Positions 1 through 6,687 of a stretch of 18,128 bases of DNA are shown piece after piece. Below the pieces are notes generated by a model. That model was not told the origin of the DNA. It was given only the letters and a program-made list of their open reading frames with translations, and searched no databases. Source of the stretch: Clostridia bacterium (GTDB taxonomy: Bacteria; Bacillota; Clostridia; Oscillospirales; Acutalibacteraceae); NCBI GenBank assembly GCA_900755995.1, contig CAAEIM010000031.1, positions 1-18,128 on the forward strand. The letters run 5' to 3'. Numbering within the stretch: position 1 is the stretch's first letter; each line of letters begins with the position of its first letter. Position numbers and translations under genes: made by a program.

Positions 1-888
1 CTTGTCGAGAAGCTCCATAGCAGGGCCGCTGTAGCCAAAGCAGTCGTTTACGCCGACCTTTGTCACCTTAACAGGACATTCTTCACTTGTAACTGCACAA
101 ACTGCGTCGCCAAGGCCGCCTATAACGTTGTGCTCCTCAATAGTGATAATTCTGCCTGTTTCCTTTGCAGCCTTTACGATGATTTCTCTGTCGATAGGTT
201 TAATTGTGTGAATATTGATAAGGCGAGCGTTAATGCCCTCCTCCTTGAGCTGCTTACAAGCCTTAAGAGCCTCATTTACACAAAGTCCTGTTGCAACAAC
301 TGTAATGTCATTGCCGTCAAGAAGTGTAATGCCCTTGCCAAGCTCAAATGTGTAATTGTCAGGGTCGTTAAAGCTTTCAATAGCAAGTCTGCCGAGCCTT
401 ATATATACAGGGCCGTTGTACTCAATAGCTGCCTTTGTAGCCGCCATCATTTCGTAGTGGTCGGCAGGGTTGATAACTACCATGCCCGGAATTGTGCGCA
501 TAATGCCAATGTCCTCAAGGCACTGGTGAGTTGCACCGTCCTCGCCTGTTGAAATGCCTGCGTGGCTGCCTGCAATCTTAACATTGAGGTGAGGATAAGC
601 AACAGAGTTTCTGATTTGCTCAAAAGCCCTGCCTGTAGCAAACATTGCAAATGAAGCTGCAACGGGAATTTTGCCTGTAGCTGCAAGTCCTGCTGCCACG
701 CCAACCATATTGCCCTCTGCAATGCCGCAGTCGAAAAATCTTTCGGGAAATTCCTTTTTAAAAATACTTGTCTTTGTTGCTGCTGCAAGGTCAGCGTCAA
801 AAACAACGATGTTTTCATTTGTTTTAGCAAGCTCGCAAAGTGCCATACCAAAGCTCTCACGAGTAGCAATTTTCTTTGATTCAGCCAT
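1..888 (-). CDS. Transketolase, C-terminal subunit (partial, runs off the left edge)
   Basis: Second half of a split transketolase, the pentose-phosphate enzyme that moves two-carbon units between sugar phosphates using thiamine diphosphate. About 296 residues are visible, from ATG at 888 with no stop before the window edge; families of this subunit run to about 310 residues, so only a short C-terminus is missing. The chain carries the pyrimidine-binding domain (FDADLAAATKTS, DCGIAEGNMVGVAAGLA with its conserved Glu, then AGSHAGISTGEDGATHQ) followed by the transketolase C-terminal domain (ITIEEHNVIGGLGDAV). GGAGGG at 898-903 lies 9 bases upstream of the ATG. The ATG shares its first A with the TAA stop of the N-terminal subunit (TAATG), so translation is probably coupled and the two chains made in equal amounts. 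A 1-deoxyxylulose-5-phosphate synthase is less likely because the two halves are separate short chains. Confidence 0.93.
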   Translation of the reverse strand, partial: MAESKKIATRESFGMALCELAKTNENIVVFDADLAAATKTSIFKKEFPERFFDCGIAEGNMVGVAAGLAATGKIPVAASFAMFATGRAFEQIRNSVAYPHLNVKIAGSHAGISTGEDGATHQCLEDIGIMRTIPGMVVINPADHYEMMAATKAAIEYNGPVYIRLGRLAIESFNDPDNYTFELGKGITLLDGNDITVVATGLCVNEALKACKQLKEEGINARLINIHTIKPIDREIIVKAAKETGRIITIEEHNVIGGLGDAVCAVTSEECPVKVTKVGVNDCFGYSGPAMELLDK

Positions 889-1736
889 TAGCAGTTGCCC
901 TCCAATCTGTCAATTTCAGCCTGAAGCTCAGCCGTTGCCTGCTCGTACTGCTCCTTGTTCGGAGCTGTGCCGTGCCAGCCAACCTGATTTTCCATAAATG
1001 AAACGCCCTTGCCCTTGACAGTCTTTGCAAGAATTGCAACAGGCTTTTCCTTAACCTCTTTTGCCTTGTTCAGTGCGTCCTCTATCTGATTGAAGTCGTG
1101 GCCGTCTATTTTAAACACTTCAAAACCAAAGCTTTCAAACTTTTTGTCGAGAGGCTCAATACCTGCAACCTCATCAACCGTGCCGTCAATCTGCAAACCG
1201 TTCTGGTCAACAAAAATAACAAGGTTGTCAAGCTTGTTGTGAGCGGCAAACATAGCTGCCTCCCATACCTGACCTTCCTCAACCTCGCCGTCACCGAGTA
1301 CGGAATATACACGGTAGCTCTTGTTGCTGATTTTTGCTGAAAGTGCCATACCGCAGGCTGCCGAAATACCCTGACCGAGCGAACCTGTGCTCATATCAAT
1401 ACCCGGAGTGCCCTTCATATCGGGGTGACCCTGAAGCATTGCGCCTACATGGCGAAGCTTTGTAAGCTCGTCCCAATCAAAATAGCCCTTGAGTGCAAGA
1501 GTTGCGTACAGGCTCGGGCAGCAGTGCCCCTTTGAAAGAACAAAGCGATCTCTGTCCTCCCAATTAGGATTTTTAGGGTCAACATTCATTTCCTTAAAGT
1601 AGAGATAAGTAAAAATATCTGCTGCCGAAAGGCTTCCGCCCGGATGTCCCGACTTAGCGCAAAAAGTGCCGAGTATTGCTCCTTTTCTTGACTTAGCGGC
1701 AAGAATCCGGAGCTGCTTGATTTCTGAACTGTCCAT
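888..1736 (-). CDS. Transketolase, N-terminal subunit
   Basis: Thiamine-diphosphate-binding half of the split transketolase; it pairs with the product of the overlapping downstream gene. Visible signatures are SGHPGGSLSAAD near residue 30, SKGHCCPSLYA, STGSLGQGISAACGMA and the ThDP/Mg motif GDGEVEEGQVWEAA ending in VDQNG. An open frame extends upstream to 1787, but ATG 1736 is chosen because AGGAGG at 1745-1750 sits 8 bases ahead of it and the protein then begins MDSSEIKQLR, as family members do. This gives 282 residues, normal for the subunit. I see no convincing -35/-10 pair in the A/T-rich stretch upstream (1790-1870). Confidence 0.95.
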   Translation of the reverse strand: MDSSEIKQLRILAAKSRKGAILGTFCAKSGHPGGSLSAADIFTYLYFKEMNVDPKNPNWEDRDRFVLSKGHCCPSLYATLALKGYFDWDELTKLRHVGAMLQGHPDMKGTPGIDMSTGSLGQGISAACGMALSAKISNKSYRVYSVLGDGEVEEGQVWEAAMFAAHNKLDNLVIFVDQNGLQIDGTVDEVAGIEPLDKKFESFGFEVFKIDGHDFNQIEDALNKAKEVKEKPVAILAKTVKGKGVSFMENQVGWHGTAPNKEQYEQATAELQAEIDRLEGNC

Positions 1737-1967
1737 TCCATTATCCTCCTGATTAACCTGATTAGAAGTAATCAATTCCACTAACATAGTAACATAAACG
1801 TAATAATTTATTTTTCGTTATTAGAATTAAAATGTTTTTTGCTGAAATTCGTTATAACTTTGACAAATCAGGCGGTATCAGAGCGAATATTGTTGAATAT
1901 TTGAGGAGTTTTTAAGTGTAAAAGCCTTGAATCTGCGGCATAATTTACAGCTTTTGCCTATTGCGGC

Positions 1968-1996
1968 TTGAATAATTATTTGTATCGTGATAAAAT
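1968..1996 (+). promoter_or_regulatory. Promoter of the aminotransferase-trpS operon
   Basis: TTGAAT (1968-1973), a 17-base spacer and TAAAAT (1991-1996) form a good sigma-A type promoter. Transcription would begin near 2003, leaving a leader of about 50 bases before ATG 2052. That is too short for a T-box riboswitch, which often precedes trpS in Firmicutes. It also argues against the upstream in-frame TTG at 1968 as the start codon. Confidence 0.6.
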
Positions 1997-2051
1997 AAAA
2001 CATATGCATTTTAAGCTTATTGGTAAAATCTGCAAAAGGAGATTTTTTACA

Positions 2052-3242
2052 ATGGAATATACTTTTTCCGACAGGGTTTCTTCGCTCAAACCCAGCGCAA
2101 TAAGAGAATTTTTTAAATATTCCGCCGATCCCGAGGTGGTATCGCTTTCGGCTGGCAATCCGTCCCCCGATGCCTTTCCTGCTAAGGAAATTGCGGAAAT
2201 TTCCGCAAAGGTGCTTGCTGAAAATCCTATTTCCGTTCTTCAGTACAGCGTGAGCGAGGGCTACACCCCTCTGCGCCGTCACCTTACCGAATATATGAAA
2301 AAAGAGCACAACGTCGGCAGGGATAATGATGATATTTTAATCACCACAGGTGCTCAACAGATTATGGATTTATGCTCAAAGGCTCTGCTTAATGAGGGCG
2401 ATGTGGTAATCTGCGAAGCGCCGTCTTTTATCGGCTCGCTCAATACCTTTAGAAGCTATAACGCAAAGCTTGTGGGTGTACCCGTTGAAGCCGACGGAAT
2501 GAATATTGAGGCTCTTGAAAAAGCTTTGCAAGAGAACAAAAACGCAAAATTAATATATACAATTCCAAATTTTCAAAATCCGTCGGGCGTAACAATGAGC
2601 CTTAAAAAGCGTAAGGCTATGTACGAGCTTGCCAAAAAGTACGGTGTTCTTATACTTGAGGACAACCCATACGGCGATTTAAGATACAGCGGTGAGGCTA
2701 TTGCCGCCATAAAAAGCTTTGACGAGGATGAAATCGTAATCTACGGCGGTTCGTTTTCAAAGGTAATATCCCCCGGTATGCGTGTTGCCTACTGCATTGC
2801 GCCAAAGCCTATTTTCCAAAAATTGGTTGTATGCAAGCAGGCAAATGATGTTCACACCAACATATGGTCGCAGTATGTGTGCGATGAATTTATCACAAAG
2901 TATGACTTTAACGCTCACCTTGAACGTTTGCGCAGGCTCTATACAAAAAAAGCGCAGTTTTGTATGGATTTGCTCGACAAATACGCCGCTCCCGCAATCA
3001 CCTACAACAAAATTGACGGCGGACTCTTTATCTGGTGCGATTTGAATGAGAGCATAGATATGCCGTCATTCTGCAAGGAGGCTGTGCTTAAAAAGGTATG
3101 CGTAGTACCCGGCAACGCATTTCTCACAGACGAAAACGAAAAATGCGGCAGCTTTAGAATTAATTTTTCAACCCCCACAGACGAACAGCTTGAAAAAGGC
3201 ATTAAGATACTCGGCGAGCTGGCTAACAGCAAGCTGAAATAA
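2052..3242 (+). CDS. PLP-dependent aminotransferase, class I/II (aromatic/2-aminoadipate-like)
   Basis: A 396-residue pyridoxal-phosphate enzyme that swaps amino groups between an amino acid and a 2-oxo acid in the cytosol. It resembles the stand-alone KAT/LysN/aromatic aminotransferase group: VVSLSAGNPSPDAFP near the N-terminus, LQYSVSEGYTPLRRHL, ITTGAQQIMDL, IPNFQNPSGVTMS, ILEDNPYGDLRY with the cofactor Asp/Tyr region, GGSFSKVISPGMR with the Schiff-base Lys237, and FRINFSTP with the C-terminal carboxylate-binding Arg. No GntR-type helix-turn-helix precedes it, so it is not a MocR regulator. ATG 2052 follows AAAGGAG (2036-2042) by 9 bases; an in-frame TTG start at 1968 would lie inside the promoter. 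trpS starts 11 bases after the stop, so the two are probably co-transcribed. Substrate specificity cannot be read from sequence; the trpS partner hints at aromatic amino acids. Confidence 0.9.
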   Translation: MEYTFSDRVSSLKPSAIREFFKYSADPEVVSLSAGNPSPDAFPAKEIAEISAKVLAENPISVLQYSVSEGYTPLRRHLTEYMKKEHNVGRDNDDILITTGAQQIMDLCSKALLNEGDVVICEAPSFIGSLNTFRSYNAKLVGVPVEADGMNIEALEKALQENKNAKLIYTIPNFQNPSGVTMSLKKRKAMYELAKKYGVLILEDNPYGDLRYSGEAIAAIKSFDEDEIVIYGGSFSKVISPGMRVAYCIAPKPIFQKLVVCKQANDVHTNIWSQYVCDEFITKYDFNAHLERLRRLYTKKAQFCMDLLDKYAAPAITYNKIDGGLFIWCDLNESIDMPSFCKEAVLKKVCVVPGNAFLTDENEKCGSFRINFSTPTDEQLEKGIKILGELANSKLK

Positions 3243-3253
3243 AGGAGAATACT

Positions 3254-4252
3254 ATGGAAAACGAAAAGAAACAAATTGCATTCAGTGCCATTCAGCCCAG
3301 CGGCACTATTACTCTCGGCAACTATCTCGGTGCAATCCGCAACTGGGTAACAATGCAGGACGAATACAACTGCATTTACGCTCTTGCAGACCTTCACACC
3401 ATCACGGTAAGACAAGAGCCGGCAAAGATGAGAAAAAATATTCTTGACGCCTATGCTTCAATTCTTGCCTGCGGCATTGATACCCAGAAGAGCCTGTTTT
3501 TTATTCAGAGCCATGTAAACACCCACGCACAGATGGCTTGGGTGCTCAACTGCTACACGCAGTTCGGCGAGCTTGCAAGAATGACTCAGTTTAAGGACAA
3601 GTCTGCGAAACACGCTGACAATATCAACGCAGGACTTTTTACATACCCATCTCTTATGGCAGGCGATATTCTGCTTTATCAGGCTGACAAGGTGCCCGTA
3701 GGCGCAGACCAGCAGCAGCACATCGAAATCACAAGGGACATAGCCGCACGTTTTAACGGAATTTACGGCGATGTATTTAAAATTCCCGAGGGCTTTATTC
3801 CCAAAAACGGAGCAAGGGTAATGAGCCTGCAGGATCCAACCAAAAAGATGAGCAAGTCAGATGAAAATGTAAACGGCTGTGTACATCTTCTCGACTCTCC
3901 CGAAACCATTATGCGCAAGTTTAAGCGAGCCATCACCGACAGTGAGGCTTGTGTGCGCTATGGCGAGGGCAAGGAAGGAATCAACAACCTTATGGGCATT
4001 TACAGCGTTATCACTGGTCTTAGCTTTGAGCAGATTGAGCATGATTTTGCAGGCAAGGGCTACGGCGACTTTAAAACAGCCGTTGGTGAGGCTGTAGTTG
4101 AGGAACTTCGCCCAATCCGTGAACGCTACGAAGCTTATATCAAGGATAAGGCATATCTTGAGGAATGTTACCACAAGGCTGACGAAATCGCCTTAAAAAT
4201 CAGCAGCCGCACAATGAACAAGGTAATGAAAAAAATAGGTTTTATTTTTTAG
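3254..4252 (+). CDS. trpS: Tryptophanyl-tRNA synthetase
   Basis: Class Ic aminoacyl-tRNA synthetase that charges tRNA-Trp. The 332-residue chain has the normal family length. The HIGH-type ATP-binding motif appears as PSGTITLGNYLGA (residues 15-27), and KMSKS is intact at residues 198-202 within DPTKKMSKSDENVNG. Also visible are ALADLHTITV, YPSLMAGDILLYQADKVPVG and DQQQHIEITRDIA, typical of bacterial TrpRS. AAAGGAG lies a few bases before ATG 3254, 11 bases after the aminotransferase stop. The gene has no promoter of its own that I can see and is followed by hairpins at about 4355-4374 and 4459-4494. Confidence 0.97.
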   Translation: MENEKKQIAFSAIQPSGTITLGNYLGAIRNWVTMQDEYNCIYALADLHTITVRQEPAKMRKNILDAYASILACGIDTQKSLFFIQSHVNTHAQMAWVLNCYTQFGELARMTQFKDKSAKHADNINAGLFTYPSLMAGDILLYQADKVPVGADQQQHIEITRDIAARFNGIYGDVFKIPEGFIPKNGARVMSLQDPTKKMSKSDENVNGCVHLLDSPETIMRKFKRAITDSEACVRYGEGKEGINNLMGIYSVITGLSFEQIEHDFAGKGYGDFKTAVGEAVVEELRPIRERYEAYIKDKAYLEECYHKADEIALKISSRTMNKVMKKIGFIF

Positions 4253-4307
4253 TCTGAGCAGGTAGTTTGCCGGTATTCAGGACTTCTATTTCCCGAAAAT
4301 CACTTTG

Positions 4308-4361
4308 AAAATAACTAAAAGTTTTCGCCCACCTTTTTCAAAAGGCGGTGTGGGCAGCCGG
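4308..4361. repeat. Dispersed intergenic repeat, copy 1
   Basis: A stretch of about 54 bases, closely matched at 16184-16236. Shared blocks are AAAATAAC, CAAAA/TAAAA, TTTCGCCCAC, TTTTCAAAA, GCGGTG, GGGCAG and CCGG. Its core GCCCAC...GTGGGC can form a hairpin. Both copies lie just downstream of a protein gene. A 62-codon open frame over it on the minus strand is probably a by-product of the repeat. Confidence 0.75.
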
Positions 4362-4374
4362 TGGGCTGTTTTTT
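4355..4374 (+). terminator. Possible first terminator after trpS
   Basis: CAGCC (4355-4359), loop GGTG, GGCTG (4364-4368), then six T (4369-4374). The stem is only 5 bp but all but two pairs are G-C, and the T-run is directly attached. It overlaps the right end of the dispersed repeat; the second repeat copy lacks this T-run. Confidence 0.45.
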
Positions 4375-4458
4375 GCGGGGAATCCACGCCTGGGGTTCCC
4401 CGAGCTAACTGTCCTCTTGTGCATATTACAAAATGACAGATACTATTTCTATAAACTG

Positions 4459-4494
4459 AAACCGACTGTAGCACTTCTACAATCGGTTTTTTAA
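4459..4494 (+). terminator. trpS: Rho-independent terminator of the aminotransferase-trpS operon
   Basis: AACCGA and TGTAG pair with CTACA and TCGGTT around a CACTT loop, with one C/A mismatch, followed by TTTTTT. It lies between convergent trpS and lexA. On the minus strand the tail is only weakly T-rich, so it mainly serves the plus strand but may help end lexA transcripts. Confidence 0.75.
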
Positions 4495-4536
4495 TTTATA
4501 CGATACTGTTTTTATGTATATAGATGTATAGAAAAA

Positions 4537-5124
4537 TCAGAAATAGCGGATAAGTGAGATTACCTTGCCGAGGATTGCCACCTCGTCCGCTATAATCGGC
4601 TCAAAATCGTCATTTTCAGGCTGTAATCTGAAATGACCGTTTTCCTTATAAAACCGCTTTACCGTAGCCTCGTCCTCAATCAGCGCAACAACAATTTCTC
4701 CGTTGTCCGCAACAGGCGTGCGGTGTACTATAACAATATCGCCGTCATAAATTCCTGCTTTTATCATACTTTCGCCCTTTACGTGCAGGGCAAAAAGCTC
4801 CCTGCCTCGGCTCAGGCTTTCAGGAATTGGAATGTAGGTTTCAATTTCCTCAACGGCAAGTATCGGATAGCCGGCTGCTACACTGCCCACAAGCGGAACA
4901 CTTACACTGCGCTCCTCACCTGCAATGCGGATACAGCGGTTTAATCCGTGCTCCCTCTCAATAAGTCCTTTTTCCTCAAGTGCGCCGAGGTGGTGATGAA
5001 CGGTTGAGGTGGATTTTAATCCCGTAGCCTCACAAATTTCACGAACGGACGGAGTCCTGCCCTCGTTTGCGCACTCCTTTAAATAATTAAAAATAGCCTG
5101 TTGGCTTTTGCTTAATGGTTTCAT
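4537..5124 (-). CDS. lexA: LexA, SOS-response repressor
   Basis: Repressor of DNA-damage genes; RecA filaments trigger its self-cleavage. The 195-residue protein has an N-terminal winged helix (residues 1-70: SKSQQAIFNYLKE, TPSVREICEATGLKSTSTV) and an S24-type peptidase domain. The cleavage bond is Ala84-Gly85 in GSVAAGYP, the nucleophile Ser119 in GESM and the general-base Lys156 in EATVKRFY. All key residues are present, so the protein should be functional. ATG 5124 is chosen because the protein then begins MKPLSKSQQA, the family start, with GAGG 5 bases upstream. A longer frame from TTG 5199 would start only 8 bases from the predicted transcription start. It converges on trpS; a LexA-box-like dyad lies over its promoter, which fits autoregulation. 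Confidence 0.97.
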   Translation of the reverse strand: MKPLSKSQQAIFNYLKECANEGRTPSVREICEATGLKSTSTVHHHLGALEEKGLIEREHGLNRCIRIAGEERSVSVPLVGSVAAGYPILAVEEIETYIPIPESLSRGRELFALHVKGESMIKAGIYDGDIVIVHRTPVADNGEIVVALIEDEATVKRFYKENGHFRLQPENDDFEPIIADEVAILGKVISLIRYF

Positions 5125-5213
5125 AGCGACCTCACAATTTGCAAAAGTACGACTTGCAATCACTTTTTCGGTATAAATGCGTAAAATCAATCCGCACAAA
5201 TATTTCTAAAAAG

Positions 5214-5242
5214 AGTATATCATATTTCTTTTAAAAAATCAA
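5214..5242 (-). promoter_or_regulatory. lexA: lexA promoter
   Basis: Read on the minus strand: TTGATT (5242-5237), a 17-base spacer, TATACT (5219-5214). Transcription would start near 5207, giving an untranslated leader of about 83 bases before ATG 5124. Confidence 0.7.
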
Positions 5243-5253
5243 ACGTTTGTTTT
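5240..5253 (-). promoter_or_regulatory. Candidate LexA-binding site (SOS box) overlapping the lexA -35
   Basis: On the minus strand the 14 bases read AAAACAAACGTTTG. Against the Gram-positive consensus CGAACRNRYGTTYG this agrees at all positions except the first two. Its overlap with the -35 hexamer is what a self-repressing lexA would need. Confidence 0.6.
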
Positions 5254-5344
5254 AATATTTTAAACAAATCTGTAAAATTTTATTTTCAAAAGGAATTCAT
5301 ATTAAATTCACACGATATTCATATTTATATAGTTTAATATAACC

Positions 5345-5490
5345 ATACTCAAAAGACGGAACCGCAACCGTCGAGTATATTGTTCTACCCCTCCTCAATA
5401 CGGACACTCGGTCCGTAATTGTACCCCTCATTTTTTAAGAACAGGAAAGCACCGTGTTAAGCGCACGGTGCTTTTCATTTTTTACTTTTT
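5345..5490 (+). ncRNA. Candidate small regulatory RNA with two C-rich ACCCCTC motifs
   Basis: Gene-sized structured segment with no plausible reading frame. In order: hairpin 1, ATACTC (5345-5350) pairing with GAGTAT (5373-5378) across an AAAA bulge, enclosing GACGG/CCGTC; a linker with ACCCCTCCTC (5387-5396); hairpin 2, TACGGAC/GTCCGTA with loop ACTCG (5400-5417 region); a linker with ACCCCTCA (5423-5430) and a T-run; then a strong terminator (5446-5490). Unpaired C-rich motifs repeated between hairpins are typical of Firmicute small RNAs that base-pair with ribosome-binding sites (RsaE/RoxS and FsrA types). Upstream is A/T-rich with TATAGT at 5328-5333 and TTTAAT at 5333-5338 as possible -10 boxes, but no clear -35. 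I do not recognise it as a named Rfam family. It is divergent from lexA. Confidence 0.55.
5446..5490 (+). terminator. Strong rho-independent terminator (candidate sRNA 3' end)
   Basis: AAAGCACCGTG (5446-5456) pairs perfectly with CACGGTGCTTT (5464-5474) around a 7-base loop, followed by TTTTCATTTTTTACTTTTTT. No protein gene lies upstream on the plus strand within 1.1 kb, since lexA is on the other strand, so this terminator itself points to a short transcript. Confidence 0.88.
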
Positions 5491-5638
5491 TAGCCGAGGC
5501 AGACATTTTTATATAAACAAAAATGCTCGGTGGCTGTCGGACACAAGAATTTATTATTAAACGATACCGGATGCTCGAATAGCTGCACCCCACAGGCTGC
5601 CGCCTGTGTTCCGTAATCTGCCGACTGTTGAAAATCTA
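5491..5638. other. Intergenic region with secondary-structure potential, no gene
   Basis: No credible reading frame. Contains CCGAG...CTCGG enclosing CATTTTT/AAAAATG (about 5493-5530) and a perfect 7-bp hairpin CACAGGC-TGCC-GCCTGTG (5591-5608). GTCGG near 5536 could close with CCGAC at 5621-5625 around both. It ends at the lytTR promoter, so it is not that gene's leader unless another promoter exists upstream. Confidence 0.35.
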
Positions 5639-5660
5639 TTGAAAACAATATCAGATTTTC
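5630..5660. promoter_or_regulatory. Operator-like dyad over the lytTR promoter
   Basis: GAAAATCT (5630-5637) and AGATTTTC (5653-5660) are perfect inverted copies, with an inner TATTG-AAAA-CAATA (5637-5650) between them. The arms match over 12 bases if a 3-base insertion on the right is allowed. The dyad covers the -35 and reaches the -10, a typical repressor position; the LytTR protein itself or another regulator could bind. Confidence 0.5.
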
Positions 5661-5667
5661 ATATAAT
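5639..5667 (+). promoter_or_regulatory. Promoter of the lytTR-DUF3021 operon
   Basis: TTGAAA (5639-5644), a 17-base spacer and TATAAT (5662-5667). Transcription would begin near 5674, leaving a leader of about 19 bases that is nearly all ribosome-binding site. Confidence 0.8.
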
Positions 5668-5692
5668 AAAACCGTAGAAGGGAGGAGCAGAA

Positions 5693-6133
5693 ATGCAACT
5701 TGAAATAAAGCTGGACGGTTCATACACCGATCCAAAAGTAATTGTACTTACAGCCGCAATGACAGAGGAAGTAAATACAATATTAAACAAATTGTCAGAA
5801 AGCACTCCGCAAATTATTTCAGGCAGTAAGAACGAAAGGATTGAAGTAATAGAGCAGGAGGACTTAATCAGGATTTACGCAAATGCCGGCAAGGTTTTTG
5901 CAGTTACAGACAAGGGAGAGTACACAATACGCTTTAGACTGTATGAGATGGAGGAACGGTTAAATTCCACTCAGTTTGTACGAATATCAAATTCTGAAAT
6001 CATTAATTTGAAAAAGGTCAAAAACTTTGATTTGAGCATTACCGGCACAATTTGCGTAGAGCTGAAAAACGGCACAAGAACCTATGTATCAAGAAGATAT
6101 GTTTCAAAAATAAAAGCAATTCTGGGAATATGA
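5693..6133 (+). CDS. LytTR-domain transcriptional regulator (no receiver domain)
   Basis: A 146-residue DNA-binding protein. The C-terminal 100 residues or so form a LytTR domain: IEVIEQEDLIRIYANAGKVF, then YEMEERLNSTQFVRISNSEI, INLKKVKNF, and the closing RRYVSKIKAIL. The first 40 residues are not a receiver domain, so it is unlikely to be a two-component response regulator. GGGAGGAG at 5680-5687 precedes the ATG by 5 bases. The next gene encodes a DUF3021 membrane protein whose ribosome site overlaps this stop codon. LytTR plus DUF3021 is a recurrent pair in Firmicutes, and such pairs are thought to work as regulator and membrane-bound antagonist or sensor. The targets are unknown; autoregulation through the dyad at 5630-5660 is possible. 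Confidence 0.88.
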   Translation: MQLEIKLDGSYTDPKVIVLTAAMTEEVNTILNKLSESTPQIISGSKNERIEVIEQEDLIRIYANAGKVFAVTDKGEYTIRFRLYEMEERLNSTQFVRISNSEIINLKKVKNFDLSITGTICVELKNGTRTYVSRRYVSKIKAILGI

Positions 6134-6143
6134 GGTGGTAATT

Positions 6144-6614
6144 ATGAAAAAGAAGATAATTTTTCGCAGTATATTAGGCTTTCCGCTCGGAGTGTCAATC
6201 GGATATTTTATAACAATAATAGTATCCTTAATATTCGCAAACGGTTATTATTCCCCCTGCGTGCCCGATTTAGCTGATTCGTTGGGAAGCGAAATCAACG
6301 CTGTTTTATTGCAAACGCTTTTGAGCGGACTGTTGGGCTTAGGCTTTGCCGCCGCTTCCGTAATCTGGGAGATAGACGATTGGGGACTTGTAAAGCAGAC
6401 AGGAATTTACTTTTCCGTTATTTCGGTAATTATGATGCCGATAGCGTACATTAATTACTGGATGGAGCACAGCGTAATAGGTGTGTTAAGCTACTTTGGA
6501 ATTTTCGTCCTGATTTTTGCAGTGATATGGATTGTGCAGTACATTATAGCTAAACGAAACGTAAAAAAGCTAAACGAAACCTTAAACAAAAAGCAGTGCG
6601 GCAAAAACGAGTAA
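6144..6614 (+). CDS. DUF3021 family membrane protein
   Basis: A 156-residue integral membrane protein with four likely transmembrane helices: roughly residues 6-31 (ILGFPLGVSIGYFITIIVSL), 52-75 (AVLLQTLLSGLLGLGFAAAS), 87-110 (IYFSVISVIMMPIAYINYW) and 115-138 (GVLSYFGIFVLIFAVIW). It ends in a Lys-rich cytoplasmic tail. The aromatic IWEIDDWG between helices 2 and 3 is typical of DUF3021. ATG 6144 is preferred over GTG 6135 because GAGGTGG, which overlaps the stop of the LytTR gene, is then correctly spaced. Tight coupling to the LytTR gene suggests it controls or senses for that regulator; its signal is unknown. Confidence 0.85.
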   Translation: MKKKIIFRSILGFPLGVSIGYFITIIVSLIFANGYYSPCVPDLADSLGSEINAVLLQTLLSGLLGLGFAAASVIWEIDDWGLVKQTGIYFSVISVIMMPIAYINYWMEHSVIGVLSYFGIFVLIFAVIWIVQYIIAKRNVKKLNETLNKKQCGKNE

Positions 6615-6687
6615 AACAAGCTTTGTTCTGTTTGTAATATGCTAAACTAAGAAAGCTCCGTACTTATTTTTGCTTAGCGGTATAAAG

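Noticed and set aside
1997..2051. T-box leader for trpS
   Set aside because: The predicted leader is only about 50 bases, and no specifier or TGGNACCGCG-like antiterminator is seen there or before trpS.
4286..4474. 62-codon minus-strand open frame between trpS and lexA
   Set aside because: It lies across the dispersed repeat and both terminator hairpins, lacks a ribosome site and looks like repeat-derived translation.
5345..5490. 6S RNA or signal-recognition-particle RNA
   Set aside because: There is no long rod with a central bubble and no SRP-type GGAA/GGAG tetraloop arm; the structure is separate hairpins with C-rich linkers.
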